64,000 nucleotides of DNA, taken from the NCBI GenBank assembly GCA_012845835.1, contig JABAKD010000025.1:2135001-2199000 (forward strand), written 5' to 3'. The stretch comes from Undaria pinnatifida. Its lineage: Eukaryota > Sar > Phaeophyceae > Laminariales > Alariaceae. Position 1 is the first letter of the stretch, and each line of letters begins with the position of its first letter. Of the stretch, positions 62,651-64,000 are shown in pieces. The notes under the pieces were generated by a model that worked only from the letters and a program-made list of their open reading frames with translations, did no database searches and had not been told where the DNA came from. Made by a program: the position numbers and the translations under genes.

Positions 62651-63400
62651 AGCAAGTTGCGGGATGGGAGAAATCACGTGCGATATTTTTTGTGTAAATC
62701 TTCCGAGTCTCAATGCATGCCTGATAAATGTCTCGTACGCAAAAACGTGAGAGACTTCGCCGAAAGTTTACACTCTATTCCTCCGATTTTGACGGCGTCC
62801 TCCTGGGCGTCAAGGCTTCAAAGCAGCAGTTCGTTGGAAACAGATGCTCCGTTTGGGCCAAAAATGAAAACCACGCAGTTACGCCAAGTAGCCGATTTGT
62901 CAACCGCGTCGCCACGTTACAGCTCGTGTAGGGTTACTTGTCTTACTGTAAAATATATTGTTGGTACGTGCACAAGCTTTAGTGACGACTTCTCGCGTAT
63001 GATAGCGCGAAACCAGATTCCATGCCTGCTACGCGCGTGATAGTGCAACCTGCTCTATTATTGCCTGCTTCGCGAGTAGGGCGTAGAATACTCTCTCGAA
63101 TATTCCTGGTGTACTTGAAGTTCTCGTGGATGTGCTGCTTATGTGTCGAGGCCTATGTTGGGGTTCTGAAGAAAATTCTCCGCACTTGAAGAAAGTGTAT
63201 ATCCGTGCTCGAATTTTTCAGAAACGCATGGCAAACCTTACGGGACGCGGTCGCCTGGTACCAGTCGGTGTGTAGATCAAAGGACGAGGCTCACTAAATA
63301 ACCATATGTAACGATGCGTATCGGGGTTGTGTCTGTGTGATAAGACCTTCAGAGGCTGGCACCGAGAGTCTGTGAAGATCAGCTGTGAATAAGAGGAAAA
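62651..63400. other. Unassigned sequence
   Basis: The + frame 62627-63040 (137 codons) is the longest here. It is Ser-rich, has no recognisable domain and overlaps a second + frame, so it is not called as a gene. Confidence 0.4.
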
Positions 63401-63410
63401 CATGTAATAC

Positions 63411-63731
63411 TTGTTTGGCACGTGGCGCTTGTGCCCAAAAGGTGGAATCCAAGAGATCAAAATGAAAAGAGGTAGTGGGAGAAGACCAAGAAAGCAGGGA
63501 AGAGTATTAACAGAGGAGGAAAAGAGACGAGTAAAAAGTGATGTAGTTGGGGCTGACCGTCACCTGATGACCACGGGGCAATATCAATGCCACGGGAAGA
63601 TGTACTCCTCTACGGGTTGCCGTGCTCGCCGACAGTGCGTCCTACAGTTAAGTTCCTTGCAGCGTTCCCTGCCACGCTGTCCCCCGATACTCACGGCGAA
63701 AGGCTGGTTTCGACTTAAGTATATAGTCTAG
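63411..63731 (+). CDS. Unrecognised open frame, possible exon
   Basis: A 106-codon frame with a basic, charged start (KRGSGRRPRKQGRVLTEEEK) and a Cys-containing middle (QCHGKMYSSTGCRARRQC). I do not recognise it. It is in the window's last kilobase, where no repeat family was seen, so a host exon is possible. The evidence is only frame length and composition. Confidence 0.2.
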   Translation: MFGTWRLCPKGGIQEIKMKRGSGRRPRKQGRVLTEEEKRRVKSDVVGADRHLMTTGQYQCHGKMYSSTGCRARRQCVLQLSSLQRSLPRCPPILTAKGWFRLKYIV

Positions 63732-64000
63732 ACTACAATACACCGGGGATAACGAGCAAGCCGAGTTTCCCCGCGTCTGGAATAGGTACTGCGTTTACTC
63801 ATCATGACATGCGTAGTGTCTCTTATTTCACTGAACGAACCAGTTAGTGGACTAATTACTCCATGTTGCAATACAGCGGACACGTATTGAAACATGTGTA
63901 TGCGAAATAAGATAATTATGTTTCTGTCTAAAAAACCCTTTCGGGGAATCAGGCGGAAAAAACGCTGAATAAAACTGACGATTTCAGCATCCTTCCTTGA
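63732..64000. other. Unassigned sequence
   Basis: Nothing recognised. Confidence 0.4.

Overview
The window looks like gene-poor, repeat-rich nuclear DNA from a eukaryote. There is no operon structure and no convincing long open reading frame. It carries eukaryotic transposable elements, tRNA-derived SINEs, trinucleotide microsatellites and very many G/C homopolymer runs. The best host-gene signal is one short exon resembling the start of a carbohydrate sulfotransferase. That, with the style of the tyrosine-recombinase (YR) retroelement, is compatible with a multicellular alga such as a brown alga, but this assignment is weak inference. I made every alignment by eye, so repeat boundaries are approximate (about 10-30 bases).

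Local names for repeat families. FBX: a foldback-like family with long inverted arms, about 15 kb in total by hand delimitation. CAA-1 and CAA-2: SINE-like repeats with a (CAA)n tail and a shared 3' end. TL: a 3'-end repeat with a GAAA-tetraloop hairpin and an A-rich tail. SINE-A and SINE-B: tRNA-headed SINEs. R6, R8, R9, R12: other dispersed repeats.

Layout. 1-2.7 kb: low-complexity and short repeats, including a long (CTC)n tract. 2.7-4.2 kb: a solitary FBX arm, then R6. 4.2-6 kb: a palindromic cluster, a possible small exon and a broken Harbinger/PIF transposase. 7.8-13.6 kb: a decayed YR retroelement read on the minus strand (gag-like, reverse transcriptase, RNase H, YR) between 225-bp direct repeats, with a probable small insertion next to it. 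14.4-18.8 kb: R6, then FBX arms and an FBX element. 19.4-20.8 kb: three tandem 466-bp units. 21-29 kb: CAA-2, SINE-B, FBX arms, CAA-1 and TL. 29.8-32.9 kb: the clearest FBX element. 33.3-36.6 kb: two related short-period arrays, with a SINE-A split by CAA-1 between them. 39.8-40 kb: the sulfotransferase-like exon. 40-47.9 kb: dispersed repeats, FBX arms and GC-rich arrays. 48-50 kb: a possible hAT fragment. 51.5-54 kb: repeats in the split-direct-repeat order A1-body-B1-A2-B2. 54-57 kb: CAA-1, TL, FBX and CAA-2. 57.2-58.7 kb: a broken LINE reverse transcriptase. 59-64 kb: TL, CAA-2, FBX and unassigned sequence.

No autonomous element here looks intact. The Harbinger, YR and LINE coding regions all carry stops or frameshifts, so the short non-coding families must have been moved by enzymes encoded elsewhere.
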